From Lachnospiraceae bacterium (GTDB lineage: Bacteria; Bacillota_A; Clostridia; Lachnospirales; Lachnospiraceae): DNA of 14,660 nt. Where the stretch lies: contig JAFSFU010000266.1 in NCBI GenBank assembly GCA_017435025.1, positions 1-14,660 of the forward strand, in the 5' to 3' direction. The notes beneath the pieces were generated by a model. That model had not been told where the DNA came from. It was given only the letters and a program-made list of their open reading frames with translations, and did not search any database. Made by a program: the position numbers and the translations under genes. Shown piece after piece: positions 13,696-14,660 of the stretch (positions are counted from its first letter, which is position 1; every line of letters starts with the position of its first letter).

Positions 13696-14498
13696 AAGAA
13701 CGTTTAGACGTGCTGTTGGTAAAGAGAAACCTGGCAGAGTCCAGAGAGAAAGCGAAAGCGATCATCATGTCCGGTATCGTATACGTAGATGGACAGAAAG
13801 AGGACAAAGCCGGTTCTACATTTGAGGAAACTGCGCAGGTAGAGGTGCGCGGCAGCACATTAAAATATGTAAGCCGCGGCGGCCTGAAGCTGGAGAAGGC
13901 GATGACCCATTTTGGTGCAACTCTGGATGGAAAAGTCTGTATGGACGTTGGCGCATCCACAGGCGGTTTCACGGACTGTATGCTGCAGAATGGTGCCGTA
14001 AAGGTGTATTCTGTAGACGTGGGACATGGCCAGCTGGCATGGAAACTGCGCAACGATGAGCGCGTGGTTTGTATGGAAAAGACCAATATCCGTTACGTGA
14101 CACCGGAGGATATCGCTGATCAGATTCAATTTGTGTCCATCGATGTCTCCTTTATCTCTCTGACGAAGGTTCTCGGACCGGTAAAGGCGTTGATGGAGCC
14201 GAACGGAGAAGTGGTATGTCTCATCAAGCCGCAGTTCGAAGCGGGAAGAGAGAAAGTCGGAAAGAAAGGTGTGGTTCGCGAAAAATCCGTACACCTGGAG
14301 GTTATTGAGATGGTGGCTTCCTTCGCGGGAAGTATCGGATTTGAGGCGCTGCATCTGGAATTCTCCCCGATCAAGGGGCCGGAGGGAAATATTGAGTACC
14401 TTCTGCATCTGAGAAACTGCACAGACGGTACGACCTTTACCAATGAGTGTATCGATGCAAAGACAGTGGTAGAGCAGGCGCACGATACGCTGGATTAA
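13692..14498 (+). CDS. tlyA: TlyA-family rRNA 2'-O-methyltransferase
   Basis: TlyA enzymes methylate ribose 2'-OH groups in rRNA (16S C1409 and/or 23S C1920 in mycobacteria) and can affect capreomycin sensitivity. An older label is haemolysin. The 268-aa protein has an N-terminal S4 RNA-binding domain (about 1-60), the linker SRGGLKLEKA (61-70), the SAM site DVGASTGGFTDC (85-96), SIDVSFISL (149-157), KPQFE (179-183) and SPIKGPEGNIEYL (225-237). The proposed K-D-K-E catalytic tetrad of M. tuberculosis TlyA maps to Lys69, Asp151, Lys179 and Glu235, so the enzyme should be active. Whether it is a one-target (TlyAII) or two-target (TlyAI) enzyme cannot be decided here. It corresponds to yqxC in B. 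subtilis. Confidence 0.94.
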   Translation: MKERLDVLLVKRNLAESREKAKAIIMSGIVYVDGQKEDKAGSTFEETAQVEVRGSTLKYVSRGGLKLEKAMTHFGATLDGKVCMDVGASTGGFTDCMLQNGAVKVYSVDVGHGQLAWKLRNDERVVCMEKTNIRYVTPEDIADQIQFVSIDVSFISLTKVLGPVKALMEPNGEVVCLIKPQFEAGREKVGKKGVVREKSVHLEVIEMVASFAGSIGFEALHLEFSPIKGPEGNIEYLLHLRNCTDGTTFTNECIDAKTVVEQAHDTLD

Positions 14499-14516
14499 TG
14501 ATGTTTGGAGCAGGAT

Positions 14517-14660
14517 ATGAAACATTTTTATATCATTGTGAATGAAGAAAAAAGCGATGCCATGACAATGGAGCATGTCATCGAGGAATACTTGCTCTCC
14601 TGCGGAGCCACCTGTGTGGCATCTCACGGAGAATTTGAAAAGGGAACCAGATTCACATCC
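14517..14660 (+). CDS. nadK: NAD kinase, 5' fragment cut by the window end
   Basis: An open frame begins at ATG 14517, with GGAG 6 nt upstream (14507-14510) and 18 bp after the tlyA stop, and stays open for all 48 codons to the window edge. The product starts MKHFYIIVNEEKSDAMT and continues with HVIEEYLLSCGATCVASHGE. That beta strand, helix and short strand match the N-terminus of clostridial NAD kinases, where a GGDGT motif follows outside this window. NAD kinase phosphorylates NAD to NADP. The position after tlyA agrees with the usual clostridial order (tlyA, nadK, argR, recN). The identification rests on weak N-terminal similarity plus context. Confidence 0.75.
   Translation, partial: MKHFYIIVNEEKSDAMTMEHVIEEYLLSCGATCVASHGEFEKGTRFTS

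Noticed and set aside
13860..14627. 255-codon minus-strand open frame opposite tlyA and the nadK start
   Set aside because: It is an antisense shadow with no family features; tlyA in the sense direction has an intact catalytic tetrad.

Overview
The window looks like chromosomal DNA of a spore-forming Clostridia bacterium, most likely Lachnospiraceae. This rests on moderate GC, A/G-rich Shine-Dalgarno sites before nearly every gene, a complete spoIIIA operon, and protein sequences of clostridial type. Almost everything is on the + strand. The one clear exception is a nuclease/transposase-like gene at the left edge.

Region by region: (1) 38-895, minus strand: an Rpn/PD-(D/E)XK-type gene. (2) 896-1167: a 272-bp gap with a candidate promoter for rlmH. 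(3) 1168-1647: rlmH, a 23S rRNA methyltransferase. (4) 1770-3429: a two-gene unit holding a secreted VanW-domain protein with a cell-wall-binding-like N-terminus and a cysteine-motif membrane protein I cannot name. It has a good sigma-A-type promoter in front and a strong intrinsic terminator behind. (5) 3478-8252: the complete spoIIIAA-AB-AC-AD-AE-AF-AG-AH operon, with a sigma-E-like promoter directly after that terminator. It encodes the mother-cell side of the channel between mother cell and forespore. (6) 8253-8360: a gap filled by a sigma-A-type promoter and two perfect inverted repeats. (7) 8361-8744: an Asp23/Gls24 (YqhY-like) gene ending in an intrinsic terminator. (8) 8828-14660: a tightly packed housekeeping operon, nusB-xseA-xseB-ispA-dxs-tlyA, followed by the 5' end of an NAD kinase gene cut by the window edge. 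No gene-free stretch exceeds 300 bp.

The order spoIIIA - yqhY - nusB - xseA - xseB - ispA - dxs - tlyA matches the classic Bacillus subtilis block, but accB/accC and folD are missing from their usual places and an NAD kinase gene follows tlyA. The products serve transcription antitermination (NusB), exonuclease VII (XseA/XseB), isoprenoid precursor synthesis (Dxs, IspA), rRNA methylation (TlyA, RlmH) and NADP supply (NadK).

I found no CRISPR array, tRNA, rRNA, complete insertion sequence or obvious new defence system. The points most worth a second look are: a very short SpoIIIAG that seems to lack the insertion forming the beta-triangle of the B. subtilis channel; the stacked inverted repeats in front of the Asp23 gene; the unnamed membrane protein with paired CxxC motifs; and the sigma-E-like promoter placed so close to the start that the spoIIIA leader would be extremely short.
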